Assembly (NCBI RefSeq): GCF_021531495.1
Contig: NZ_JADYTY010000004.1
Coordinates: 1-64,000, forward strand
Direction: 5' to 3'
Source: Anaerovibrio lipolyticus
Lineage (GTDB): Bacteria > Bacillota > Negativicutes > Selenomonadales > Selenomonadaceae
DNA length: 64,000 bases
In this document: positions 36,901-44,862 of the stretch, one piece after another
Position numbering within the stretch: the stretch's first letter is position 1
Layout: each line of letters starts with the position of its first letter
Program-made: the position numbers and the translations under genes
Notes under the pieces: model-generated
The model's database searches: none
What the model was told of the DNA's origin: nothing
Seen by the model: only the letters and a program-made list of their open reading frames with translations

Positions 36901-36939
36901 AGCCCGGTTTTTGAGGGATACTTCTGTGAGATTTCTCAT
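33913..36939 (-). CDS. RND-family efflux transporter permease
   Basis: The 1008-residue inner-membrane protein has the AcrB-like plan: one helix, a large periplasmic porter domain, six helices, a second porter domain and five helices. The proton-relay aspartate pair is present in GLLVDDAIIAVE (about residue 400), as in multidrug RND pumps. Other landmarks are MEDPNFTINQMVV near the start and GVVAGMLLLNQAMGFVA late. It overlaps the adaptor gene by four bases and is transcribed after it. No TolC-type outer-membrane gene is in the window, so the channel must come from elsewhere. Substrate not predictable. Confidence 0.94.
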   Translation of the reverse strand: MRNLTEVSLKNRALVWYFIIVTAIGGIFFYFKLGRMEDPNFTINQMVVTAAWPGASADQMEQQVTDKLESKFRDIPGVKEITSNTRAGTSVVYVTLRDDVDRSTIRDTWRDVRGFGNDVQSELPSGVYGPYYNDRFDDVFGSVYAITGDGYSMEELRQAAEKIRRQLATIDKVQKVKLLGVQTEKVYVEIESAKLAELGISPTVLANALKSQNEMTPSGMIETSTDNVYLRYSGIFDDENAVKNTPIQANGKTFYLGDIATVERRYAEPGDTAMYYNGQPAVGIAVSMEDGGNIITLGNELKTAMTNIQSEMTAGLEIHQVSDQPKVVEESIDDFVSTLREAVIIVLAVSFLSLGLRTGMVVAGCIPLVLAAVFCGMYIFGIDLHKVSLGALIISLGLLVDDAIIAVEQMSVQLERGHSRFDAACHAFRATAKPMLTGTLITCAGFIPVSFSKGMAAEFCSSLFPVIGMALVISWIVSVMIAPLFGYYLIKPAAKADEGEMYQSRFYLAFRGLLNWFLEHRKIVLATTAGLFALSIAMMGMIKQEFFPPSIRPEIIIDMELPEGSSLKASGQAASRFAQFLDENSEEIENYTYYVGEGAPRFVLTVDPKLPTDNLSQFVIVAKDANNRDALTAKLRDYLAENIPEVKTNISVIQTGPPAPYPIMLLVSGYDKDKVRDIASQVADRVAQDPNNTDINMDWNEKSKVLHLEFDQAKLRALGLSPQAVAQTVYTEVSGASAAQLYSGDRTIDIQLRLADTDRQDLSQIKNLPVYSAGGYVPLEQLAKISYEAEDSLIKRKNMQPTITVQANIKEGTANDATQKAYDAVKDIRDELPFGYKITVGGSLEDSEDSMKYLLIPIPAMIFIIMTLLMFQLRNGKDMILTLLTAPLGLIGVVAGMLLLNQAMGFVAILGVMALSGMIIRNSIILIDQIQKHIEAGEAPRDAIVDSAVLRFRPIMLTAAAAILGMLPLMTSSFWGPMAVAIASGLLIATILTLLVLPVMYAVTYKIH

Positions 36940-38045
36940 GACTTCTCCTCCGCCAGTCTAACCTTTGTGCCCTCTCGCAGCTTGTGCACACCGGCTATGA
37001 CCACAATATCTCCGTTGCTAAGACCATGAACCTTTAGCTTGTCCTTGGCGAAATCTTCTACCTGTACATCTTTGAGGCTTAGGGTTAAATTGTCCTTATC
37101 AACAACCCATACCTGTGGTGCATTATTAGTTTGGTAAATAGCAGATATTGGCAGGATGGCAAAATTATCATCACCCTGCTGTATAGCTGGCTTATTAGTT
37201 ACAGTGTTCAAGCCGGCTATGGTAATGGTAGCAGTCATGCCCAAATGCAAACCGGCTGGTGGCTGAGGCAGGGAAATACGCACCTTGTAGGTGCCTGCTA
37301 CCTTGTCAGCCATAGGAGATACCTCTCGTACAGTACCGGCAACAGTCTGATTGTCTAAAGACCAGAAAGAAACCACTACCTGCTTGCCAACAGTAACATC
37401 AGCAATACGGCTTTCTGGCACATTGATTTCTACCTCCAGTTCCTGAGATTGAACCAGGGTAAGTACCACCTGACCTGCGCCTACTACCTGACCAGCCTCT
37501 GCATTGACAGCAGAAATTACTCCGTCAGAGGCGGCTACCAGATTGGCATAGCCTAGAGCGTTCTGCCCCTGATTGGCTGCCGCCAAAGCTTGATTGTAGG
37601 AGGCCTGAGCAGCATCATAGGCAGTCTGGTACTGATCCAATACACTGGCAGGTACAGCATCCTGAGCATAGAGAGTGCTGTAGCGGTTCAAATTGGTACG
37701 GCTAAGCTCTAGCTGAGCCTTGGCTGCAGCAACCTGAGCTTCCCCTTGATTGGCCTGCTGTAGTACATCTCTGTTATCAATGGACATAAGCACATCCCCA
37801 GCATGGACTCTGTCCCCAGCCTGAACGTAACGCTGGAGAATACGGCCTCCCACCTGAAAGGACATATTGGTTTCGTAGCGTCCCAGGACTACACCAGGGT
37901 AGGAGCCAGAGGCTTCGTCATTGCCTAGAGCAACTACCTGTGTTTTGACCAGAGGGTCCTTTTCTGTGGCTGTTTCCTGATTTCCGCATCCGGTTAAGGC
38001 CAGGGGAATCAGGATACATAATAAAATAGAAATTACTTTATTCAT
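36936..38045 (-). CDS. RND periplasmic adaptor (membrane fusion) lipoprotein
   Basis: The 369-residue protein starts with a lipoprotein signal (IPLALTGCGNQ; the cysteine is about residue 21). It has a biotinyl-lipoyl-like hinge split around an alpha-helical hairpin (DRVHAGDVLMSIDNRDVL, long Ala/Gln-rich coiled coil, GVISAVNAEAGQVVGAGQVV), then beta-barrel and membrane-proximal domains. It would link the RND permease encoded just downstream to an outer-membrane channel. It opens the minus-strand operon. Regulation is not visible. Confidence 0.93.
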   Translation of the reverse strand: MNKVISILLCILIPLALTGCGNQETATEKDPLVKTQVVALGNDEASGSYPGVVLGRYETNMSFQVGGRILQRYVQAGDRVHAGDVLMSIDNRDVLQQANQGEAQVAAAKAQLELSRTNLNRYSTLYAQDAVPASVLDQYQTAYDAAQASYNQALAAANQGQNALGYANLVAASDGVISAVNAEAGQVVGAGQVVLTLVQSQELEVEINVPESRIADVTVGKQVVVSFWSLDNQTVAGTVREVSPMADKVAGTYKVRISLPQPPAGLHLGMTATITIAGLNTVTNKPAIQQGDDNFAILPISAIYQTNNAPQVWVVDKDNLTLSLKDVQVEDFAKDKLKVHGLSNGDIVVIAGVHKLREGTKVRLAEEKS

Positions 38046-38364
38046 ACGCTAACCCCTTCTTTGAGCAAATTCAATAAATACTATGCTTCAATTGTAGCAA
38101 AAAATCCACGGCAACACAATCTAAATTATCTTTTATTAGGAAGAAAACTTGGTAATATTATTGCAAAGCTGCCAGGGGACAAGGCAGGAGAATGGGCCTA
38201 AAAATTCGGAATTAGACAAAATGTCTTGCTAGGGGGGAGCAAATGTGTTATAGTAGTGGCATAATCCGGGGAAGTGTCTCTTAATTAAGAGAAATTAATG
38301 CTGCCAATCAGGGACGAAGCAAGGTGGCAGTGACACGGAAATATTAAGGAGGGAGGGCAGAAAC
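38046..38364. other. Intergenic region between divergent efflux and flagellar genes
   Basis: No gene is evident in these 319 bases. A possible sigma-70 promoter for the flagellar pair is TTGCTA (38226-38231), 16 bases, TTATAG (38248-38253). I do not see a convincing sigma-28 or sigma-54 site. AGGAGGGAGGG before 38365 is the ribosome binding site of the next gene. Confidence 0.4.
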
Positions 38365-38643
38365 ATGGCCAATATGCAGATTGGAATCCGGCAAACTATA
38401 TTTTCCAAGCATGCCCAGCGGAGGCTGTCTGACCGGCATATCCTGTTCGACCACCAGGCCATGGAAAAGCTCAATGAGGCGGTGGACAGGCTATCAGCCA
38501 AGGGTGCCAGAGCGTCTCTTATTTATCTAAATGATGTTGCAATGGTGGTCCGCATCAGGGAAAGAACGGTAGTAACTGCCGTAGATGGCGACAGCGCCAA
38601 GGAAAATATTTTTACGAAGATTGACAGTGCAGCAATCCTATAA
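38365..38643 (+). CDS. Flagellar operon protein (TIGR02530 type)
   Basis: The 92-residue protein contains FSKHAQRRLSDRHILFD followed by LNEAVDRLSAKGARASL, and ends in a short beta region RERTVVTAVDGDSAKENIFTKIDS (not all residues needed). This is the pattern of the small protein encoded just before flgE in many Firmicutes flagellar operons. Its role is unknown, perhaps in hook assembly. Here it is 72 bases upstream of flgE. The larger flagellar operon that usually surrounds the pair (fliK, flgD) is not in the window. Confidence 0.85.
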   Translation: MANMQIGIRQTIFSKHAQRRLSDRHILFDHQAMEKLNEAVDRLSAKGARASLIYLNDVAMVVRIRERTVVTAVDGDSAKENIFTKIDSAAIL

Positions 38644-38715
38644 GGCTGGACCCACGGGAGGCTTTGGATTGACAGAGATGAAAACACAGTCATGACCAAA
38701 GGAGAATGATTTATT

Positions 38716-40767
38716 ATGATGCGTTCACTTTATTCTGGTGTATCAGGCTTGAAAAATCACCAGACTCGTATGGATGTTGTAGGCAACAACATCTCCAATG
38801 TAAATACCACAGGTTTCAAATCCAGTCGTGTAACCTTTAGTGATACACTAAGCCAGACACTCAGCGGAGCCTCAGCTCCTACAGATAATACTGGTGGTAC
38901 AAACCCTAAGCAGATAGGTTTAGGCTCCAGTGTAAGCTCTATTGATACTTTATTTACAGATGGTTCAGTGCAGAATACTGGCAAAAATACAGATTTGTGT
39001 CTTTCTGGCAATGGGCTTTTTGTAGTTAAGCCAAGCATAGATAGCGATGAATTATATTATACACGGAATGGTGCATTTGAATTTGATGCAAAAGGTAACT
39101 TTGTTATGCCGGGAAGTGGTATGTTTGTTGGCGGTTGGATGGCAGAGAATGGTGTTATCAAGAATACAACTGAATCTAACATGGGCGTTATAAATATACC
39201 AGCAGGAAAAACAATGGGAGCTACCGCTACTACAACTGTTAATTACGATAAAAATTTAAATGCCAATGTTGAAGGATATACAATATCCAACATGGTGGTT
39301 AAATATGCAGATGGTACTAGCAAGACGGTAACAAATTATGTGCCAAATCCTCCTACAATAATTTTAGACACAACTACAAATAAGCATATAACACTTGATG
39401 CTAATGCTGCCTATGATTTTACAACGGGGGATTCACTATATGGAAAAGACTTATTTGCTCAGAAAGTAGCTTATGTAGAGGGGCCAGCTAATGTTACATT
39501 AAGTGAAACAAATTCTTTAAAAAATAAGGTTGAAGGTTTGGGAGAAATTAACTATACTACTGGCAACCATATTATTGATAACGAAATTACTCTAACAGGA
39601 ACAATAGTAAATCAAGGTGTTACAACATCTGGACCAGATACAGGTGAGACACGATTAACGTTGAAGCTTGATTTGCCAGTAGAGAAAAAAGGGACAGAAG
39701 TTACTATAACTATTCCGCCAGGAAATATTTGGACATACAAAGATGGAGATACTGCAAGTTTTAAATTTCCTATAGAAGGAATTGAACCACAAGCAACTTC
39801 GAAAATTCATCGTTCTGATGGAACTGAGTATGAATTTGAATCAAATACCTTAGATCCAAAGATAACAAAAGAAAATTATAACAATTATATATATAAGGGG
39901 CACACCGCAGACGGTGATGTAAAAGCTGTTAGTCATAAAGGTGACGATGTAGAATCTGTCACTGTTAATACAAGTGATGGAAAGAGTTTAACGGGCTTGA
40001 CGCAGGTTAAATACAATCAGGGAGATAATTTTTATCCATCGTATACAACATTGGCAACTGTTTATGACAGCCTTGGTGGAGAACATTCTGTGCCTATATT
40101 ATTTACCAAGCAAGCTAACAATACATGGTCCATGTCTTTGGGAAATGGCGGTTCTAGTGTAAGTGTTACAGATTCTGAGCAAAGAACCATAAATTATAAT
40201 CTTATTAGTACGGATCTTGTATTTGATGACAAAGGCGGTTATATCAGCGGTTCTGCTACATTGAAAGTGCATTATGATTATGGTAAAGTTCAAAATAGCA
40301 AGGGAGAGGTTATAAATCCTCCTAGTGACCAGTCAATTAATGTAAATGTTGGCAGTCTTACACAATATTCTGGGAGTACATCTATTAATGGTTCCAGTGA
40401 TGGTAATGCTATGGGCACATTGAAAAGTGTATCTGTAGATAGTTCAGGTATAATTACTGGTGTATATACCAATGGATTGCACAGAACAGAGGCGCAGGTT
40501 GCCATTGCTCAGTTTAATAATGCGGCTGGTCTGACAAAATCAGGCGGTAGCTTGTATGAAAAGTCTAATAATTCAGGTGAGGCTCATATTGAATCTGCAT
40601 CTGCCTTAGGTGTAACTATTACTCCGTCTGCATTGGAAATGTCCAATGTTGATATGGCCAGTGAGCTGACAGATATGATTGTTACCCAGCGTGGTTATCA
40701 GTCCAACTCCAAAATTATCACAGTTTCCGATGAATTGCTGGAAACCTTGATTAATATGAAGCGTTAA
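38716..40767 (+). CDS. flgE: Flagellar hook protein FlgE
   Basis: The 683-residue protein has the conserved rod/hook ends: MRSLYSGVSGLKNHQTRMDV and NISNVNTTGFKSSRVTF at the N-terminus, and SNVDMASELTDMIVTQRGYQ with SNSKIITVSDELLETLINMKR-like helix at the C-terminus. About 120 copies build the hook. The middle, roughly residues 160-560, is long, AT-rich at DNA level and variable, as in hooks with extra surface domains; E. coli FlgE is about 400 residues. It is followed by a clean terminator. The start is ATG 38716 after GGAGAATG. Confidence 0.95.
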   Translation: MMRSLYSGVSGLKNHQTRMDVVGNNISNVNTTGFKSSRVTFSDTLSQTLSGASAPTDNTGGTNPKQIGLGSSVSSIDTLFTDGSVQNTGKNTDLCLSGNGLFVVKPSIDSDELYYTRNGAFEFDAKGNFVMPGSGMFVGGWMAENGVIKNTTESNMGVINIPAGKTMGATATTTVNYDKNLNANVEGYTISNMVVKYADGTSKTVTNYVPNPPTIILDTTTNKHITLDANAAYDFTTGDSLYGKDLFAQKVAYVEGPANVTLSETNSLKNKVEGLGEINYTTGNHIIDNEITLTGTIVNQGVTTSGPDTGETRLTLKLDLPVEKKGTEVTITIPPGNIWTYKDGDTASFKFPIEGIEPQATSKIHRSDGTEYEFESNTLDPKITKENYNNYIYKGHTADGDVKAVSHKGDDVESVTVNTSDGKSLTGLTQVKYNQGDNFYPSYTTLATVYDSLGGEHSVPILFTKQANNTWSMSLGNGGSSVSVTDSEQRTINYNLISTDLVFDDKGGYISGSATLKVHYDYGKVQNSKGEVINPPSDQSINVNVGSLTQYSGSTSINGSSDGNAMGTLKSVSVDSSGIITGVYTNGLHRTEAQVAIAQFNNAAGLTKSGGSLYEKSNNSGEAHIESASALGVTITPSALEMSNVDMASELTDMIVTQRGYQSNSKIITVSDELLETLINMKR

Positions 40768-40780
40768 TTTCATAACAAAC

Positions 40781-40820
40781 AAAATCCGGGAAGGCCTTGG
40801 CCAACCCGGATTTTATTTTG
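40781..40820. terminator. Bidirectional terminator after flgE
   Basis: AAAATCCGGG and CCCGGATTTT form a perfect stem around AAGGCCTTGGCCAA, followed by ATTTTG. It also lies at the 3' end of the minus-strand pseudouridine synthase gene. Confidence 0.92.
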
Positions 40821-40829
40821 AAATTATAT

Positions 40830-41714
40830 TTAGCCCCAGAATAGGGCCTGCATATCGGCTGGCAGGTCGGTGTAGATGGAGAGGTGCTGGGCGGTTAGGG
40901 GATTGTCCAGCTCCAGATGGTAGGCATGGAGAGCCTGTCGCTGGATATATTCCATATTTCCGCCGTAGAGATCGTCTCCCAGCAGGGGATGGCCCAGAGA
41001 GGCCAAATGCACCCTTATTTGATGAGTACGGCCTGTTTCTAGTTGCAGCTCTAGTAGTGACCTGCCTTGCCTTTGGCAAATTGTACGATAATGGGTAATG
41101 GCTCTTTGTCCCTGACCATCAGGGGGACAGATACGCTGAATAATGCTTTCTGGATGCCTGGCAATAGGCAAATCTATAGTACCCTGGGGCTGAGGCATAG
41201 CCCCTTCAATAATAGCCAAATAGCTGCGATGAAAGAATTTACCTCCATTTTGCTGGGTAAGCATATTCTGCAACTGTGGCAGTTTGGCTACAATTACCAA
41301 GCCGGTAGTATTTCTATCCAGCCTATGGACAGGATGAAAATCCAGATTTTGGCCAGTTTCCCGATAATAATGCAAAATGCCATTGCCCAGAGTATTGCTA
41401 TAATCTCCTCCTGTGGGATGGACCAATATGCCAGTAGGCTTGTTCAGTACCAACAGATATTCATTCTCATAGCGAATATCCAGCTTCATAGGAGTAGCCA
41501 CCAGAGATGATTCCTCGGGAATAATACAGCGGATTTCATCCCCAGCCTGAGCCATAGCTGTAGTACACCGCACCTCCTGATTATTTATCAGGAGACGGCC
41601 ATTCCACTTCAAACGGCGCCAAAGACCGTGGCTAAAGCCACATTCCTTTCTAAGAAAAGCCCTGACCTCCACAGGGGCCAGAGCTTTCTCAGAAACCTTA
41701 TAGGTTATATCCAT
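40830..41714 (-). CDS. RluA-family RNA pseudouridine synthase
   Basis: The 294-residue enzyme has an N-terminal S4-like RNA-binding part (about 15-65) and the RluA catalytic domain. HRLDR at 130-134 holds the catalytic Asp133; GILVHPTGG and LETGRTHQIRVHLASLGHPL complete the signature. It isomerises uridine to pseudouridine in rRNA or tRNA; the exact site is not predictable, RluD-like being the commonest. It is three bases downstream of the permease gene, in one minus-strand unit. Confidence 0.93.
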   Translation of the reverse strand: MDITYKVSEKALAPVEVRAFLRKECGFSHGLWRRLKWNGRLLINNQEVRCTTAMAQAGDEIRCIIPEESSLVATPMKLDIRYENEYLLVLNKPTGILVHPTGGDYSNTLGNGILHYYRETGQNLDFHPVHRLDRNTTGLVIVAKLPQLQNMLTQQNGGKFFHRSYLAIIEGAMPQPQGTIDLPIARHPESIIQRICPPDGQGQRAITHYRTICQRQGRSLLELQLETGRTHQIRVHLASLGHPLLGDDLYGGNMEYIQRQALHAYHLELDNPLTAQHLSIYTDLPADMQALFWG

Positions 41715-41717
41715 AAA

Positions 41718-42968
41718 TTATGCTTCGCCTCTTAGTTTGCTAATAAGATTGAAGCAAATACTTAATACAATAGCTACTACAGTGGCCAAAGACATACCGC
41801 TAAGGGTAACAGTTCCCAGGGTAATGCTGGCGGTGCTGACACCAATGCCCATAACAACAGCCGTTAGCATAAGATTAACAGGCTTGTTGTAATCTACCTT
41901 GCTTTCTACCAGTACACGAATACCGGAAGCTGCAATTACACCAAAGAGCAGCATGGATACACCGCCCATAACAGGGGCTGGAATACTCTGAATAGCTGCT
42001 GCCAGCTTGCCGAAGCAGGACAAGATAATGGCAAAAATAGCTGCGCCGCCAATAACCCAGGTGCTGAAAACCTTGGTAATGGCCAGAACACCAATATTCT
42101 CACCATAGGTGGTATTAGGGGTAGAACCAAAGAAACCGGAAATCATGGTGGAGATACCATTACCAATGATGGAACGATCCAAGCCAGGGTCCTTGGTCAA
42201 GTCCGCCCCTACAATATTACCGGTAACAATAAGATGACCTACATGCTCTACGATAACTACCAGGGCAGCAGGCAGAATAATCAAAATAGCATTCATATTG
42301 AATTCAGGGGTATAGAAGGTAGGCAGTGCAAACCAAGGTGCCTTTTCAATAATGCTGAAATCCACAATGCCAAAGAGGCAGGCAATAATATAGCCTGATA
42401 CAATACCGATAAGGATAGGAATAATCTGCAAAAATCCTCGGCAGGCAACCTGAGCCAGCAGGGTAATAGCCAAGGTGAGTACAGCTACAATAATGGTAGC
42501 TGAATCAGGCTCCTTGGAGGTCAGACCGGCCATACCAGCAGCTACAGGCATTAGCTCCAAACCGATAACAGCCACAATGGCACCCATAGCAGCTGGTGGG
42601 AAGATAAAATCTATCCAGCTTGTGCCTACAGCCTTTACCACCAGGCCTACAGCCACAAATACTGCACCTACCACAATAAAGCCTCCCAGGGCGGCTTCGT
42701 AGCTGTACTGACTAAGTACAGCGAAAACAGGGGAGATAAAGGCAAAGCTGGAGCCTAGATAGGCAGGAATCCGTCCCTTGCACAGGAATAGGTACAGCAG
42801 AGTGCCAATACCATTAAAAAGCAATACAATAGCTGGATTCACATTAAATAGAATAGGAACCAGTACAGTGGAGCCAAACATGGCAAAAAGATGTTGCAGG
42901 CTCAGGGGAATAGTTTTCTGTAATGGCGGCCTCTGATCTACCTGAATAACACGATTGTTCTCTAACAT
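41718..42968 (-). CDS. uraA: Uracil permease (NCS2 family)
   Basis: The 416-residue polytopic membrane protein has about twelve to fourteen helices and typical uracil/xanthine permease segments: PLSLQHLFAMFGSTVLVPIL at the start, AYLGSSFAFISPV, GLELMPVAAGMAG, and GFFGSTPNTTYGENIGVLA with the substrate-binding part. The latter pattern favours uracil over xanthine. It imports nucleobase with protons. AAAGGAGTG precedes ATG on the minus strand. Regulation by a PyrR or purine box was looked for and not seen. Confidence 0.92.
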   Translation of the reverse strand: MLENNRVIQVDQRPPLQKTIPLSLQHLFAMFGSTVLVPILFNVNPAIVLLFNGIGTLLYLFLCKGRIPAYLGSSFAFISPVFAVLSQYSYEAALGGFIVVGAVFVAVGLVVKAVGTSWIDFIFPPAAMGAIVAVIGLELMPVAAGMAGLTSKEPDSATIIVAVLTLAITLLAQVACRGFLQIIPILIGIVSGYIIACLFGIVDFSIIEKAPWFALPTFYTPEFNMNAILIILPAALVVIVEHVGHLIVTGNIVGADLTKDPGLDRSIIGNGISTMISGFFGSTPNTTYGENIGVLAITKVFSTWVIGGAAIFAIILSCFGKLAAAIQSIPAPVMGGVSMLLFGVIAASGIRVLVESKVDYNKPVNLMLTAVVMGIGVSTASITLGTVTLSGMSLATVVAIVLSICFNLISKLRGEA

Positions 42969-43151
42969 GAAAACACTCCTTTACAATTAGACTTAATAAC
43001 AAAATAAATTCAAACCTTATAAAATTTATCACATAAAAGGTCATTTGTCCATTTAAATTTTTACCATTGAAAGATTGTTCATTTTAACATTCACAAACTT
43101 AACAAAATTTCATCAAAATTTGATACAGATAATAAAAAATATCTTTTTAAA

Positions 43152-43183
43152 CACTGTTTTTTTAAAAAAAACTGTGCTATAAT
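43152..43183 (+). promoter_or_regulatory. fba promoter with an overlapping A/T palindrome
   Basis: TATAAT stands at 43178-43183. The matching -35 is weak (TGTTTT, 43155-43160, spacer 17). A near-perfect palindrome CACTGTTTTTTT-AAAAAAAACTGTG covers the -35 to -10 interval. It could be an operator or simply a bendable A tract. Confidence 0.55.
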
Positions 43184-43213
43184 GAGTACATAATTTTGAT
43201 AGGGGGTTTTTAT

Positions 43214-44182
43214 ATGCCATTAGTAGGAACTAAAGAAATGTTTAAAAAAGCATACGAGGGCGGTTACGCTATCGGTGCATTCAACGTAAACAACATGGAG
43301 ATTGTACAGGGTATCACTGATGCTGCTGCTGAGCTTCATGCACCTGTAATCCTCCAGTGCTCTGCTGGTGCTCGCAAGTATGCAAACCATCAGTATCTGG
43401 TACATCTGGTAAAGGCTGCTTTGGAGGTTCATCCTGACCTGCCAGTAGCTCTCCATCTGGATCATGGTGCAGATTTCGAAACTTGTAAGTCCTGCATCGA
43501 CGGTGGTTTCACTTCCGTTATGATCGATGGCTCTGCTCGTTCCTTCGAGGAGAACATTGAGGTTACCAAGAAGGTAGTAGAGTACGCTCATGAGCGTGGC
43601 GTAGTAGTAGAGGGCGAGCTGGGCAAGCTTGCCGGCATTGAGGATGATGTACAGGTAGAGGCACATGATGCTGCTTACACCAGCCCTGATGAGGTAGAGG
43701 AATTCGTTGAGCGTACTGGCGTTGATTCCCTGGCTATTGCTATCGGCACCAGCCACGGCGCTTTCAAGTTCACTCCTGCACAGTGCACCCGCAATGCAGA
43801 GGGCGTTCTGGTACCACCTGAGCTCCGTTTCGATATTCTGGAGGAGATTACCAAGAAGCTGCCTAACTTCCCAATCGTTCTCCACGGTGCATCCTCTGTA
43901 GTTCCAGAGTATGTAAAGATTATCAATGAGAATGGCGGCAACCTGGCTGATGCTATTGGTATTCCAGAGGATCAGCTCCGCAAGGCAGCTCGCAGCGCAG
44001 TTTGCAAGATTAATGTTGACTCCGATCTGCGTCTGGCTCTCACTGCTGGTATCCGTCAGCACTTCACTCAGCATCCTGAGCATTTCGACCCACGTCAGTA
44101 TCTGGCTCCTGCTCGCGATAACATCAAGGCTTTGGTTGAGCACAAGATTAAGAACGTTCTGGGCTGCGACGGTGCTTACTAA
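43214..44182 (+). CDS. fba: Class II fructose-bisphosphate aldolase
   Basis: The 322-residue zinc enzyme splits fructose 1,6-bisphosphate into dihydroxyacetone phosphate and glyceraldehyde 3-phosphate. Signatures are YAIGAFNVNNMEI, VALHLDHGAD (zinc ligand His), VVEGELGKLAGIEDD, IAIGTSHGAF, IVLHGASS and KINVDSDLRLA. Codon use is strongly biased (for example CGT/CGC and AAC), as for highly expressed genes. AGGGGG precedes ATG 43214, and a strong terminator follows. Close relatives act on tagatose phosphate, but the sequence fits Fba of Firmicutes. Confidence 0.96.
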   Translation: MPLVGTKEMFKKAYEGGYAIGAFNVNNMEIVQGITDAAAELHAPVILQCSAGARKYANHQYLVHLVKAALEVHPDLPVALHLDHGADFETCKSCIDGGFTSVMIDGSARSFEENIEVTKKVVEYAHERGVVVEGELGKLAGIEDDVQVEAHDAAYTSPDEVEEFVERTGVDSLAIAIGTSHGAFKFTPAQCTRNAEGVLVPPELRFDILEEITKKLPNFPIVLHGASSVVPEYVKIINENGGNLADAIGIPEDQLRKAARSAVCKINVDSDLRLALTAGIRQHFTQHPEHFDPRQYLAPARDNIKALVEHKIKNVLGCDGAY

Positions 44183-44204
44183 TATTGGCATAGCAGTATA
44201 AACG

Positions 44205-44242
44205 AAAAAAGGCTGCAGGATTTCGGTCCTGCAGCCTTTTGC
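44205..44242 (+). terminator. Terminator after fba
   Basis: AAAAAAGGCTGCAGGA and TCCTGCAGCCTTTT form a perfect stem around TTTCGG. It is strong in both directions, so it may also serve the minus-strand gene at 44290. Confidence 0.93.
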
Positions 44243-44289
44243 GTTGTAAAATAAATCTGGATTTTCTAACATGGAGAAATTCAAAATTT

Positions 44290-44781
44290 TTACTTTTTAT
44301 CCTTTAGCTGATCCTTCCAATATTCCAGATCATGCTCATTCAGGGGCAGCTCTACAGCGTCTCCATTGTCATAGGTAAATCTGACTCTTACCACCTGAGC
44401 TTGGCGGATAGCCTCAAATGTTTCCGTAGGAAATTCCGCAAAGAGCTTGTTGGTGTTCTTGAAGGTGGTTTTGTCATTGTAGAAGGCAATAGAGTAGCTA
44501 GGAGGTGTCTGTCGTACAGAAGCCTTAATGTCGTACATATCATTATCGCAAACCAGTAGAATTACAGGCTTTAGCTGGTTGCCTGCAAAGCGGTAATCCT
44601 GCAAGGTTAGATTGGCTGTGGATATTTTGCCATGCTCATCAGTATCTGCTCGAAAATCAATATCACAGTAGGCAGATAGGCTGTCAGCACTGCGGTGATC
44701 CAGCATATAGGTATAACCATAGCCAAAGCCCCCTAGCAGTATTAATAAAGTGCCAAGAAGAAAGAATATTTTGTGTTTCAC
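44290..44781 (-). CDS. Membrane-anchored protein of unknown function
   Basis: The 163-residue protein has an N-terminal transmembrane helix (about 5-24, IFFLLGTLLILLGGFGYGY) and an external beta-rich domain with no cysteine pair pattern and no known motif (FAEFPTETFEAIRQA, VRVRFTYDNGDAVELPLNE). The start is taken as GTG 44781 because GAAAGGAA lies seven bases upstream on the minus strand; an in-frame ATG at 44811 would extend it without its own ribosome site. It stands alone between fba and a recombinase gene. Not recognised. Confidence 0.65.
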   Translation of the reverse strand: MKHKIFFLLGTLLILLGGFGYGYTYMLDHRSADSLSAYCDIDFRADTDEHGKISTANLTLQDYRFAGNQLKPVILLVCDNDMYDIKASVRQTPPSYSIAFYNDKTTFKNTNKLFAEFPTETFEAIRQAQVVRVRFTYDNGDAVELPLNEHDLEYWKDQLKDKK

Positions 44782-44813
44782 GCTATCGTTCCTTTCAGGG
44801 TAAAGATACAAGT

Positions 44814-44862
44814 AGAGGTTATCTCACTAAATTCATAGGGGATAACCTCTGCTTTTTATTTT
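44814..44862. terminator. Hairpin near the recombinase 3' end
   Basis: AGAGGTTATC (44814-44823) pairs with GATAACCTCT (44841-44850), then GCTTTTTATTTTTT on the plus strand. The T tract suits a plus-strand transcript, though the gene ending here is on the minus strand, so the direction of use is unclear. Confidence 0.6.
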
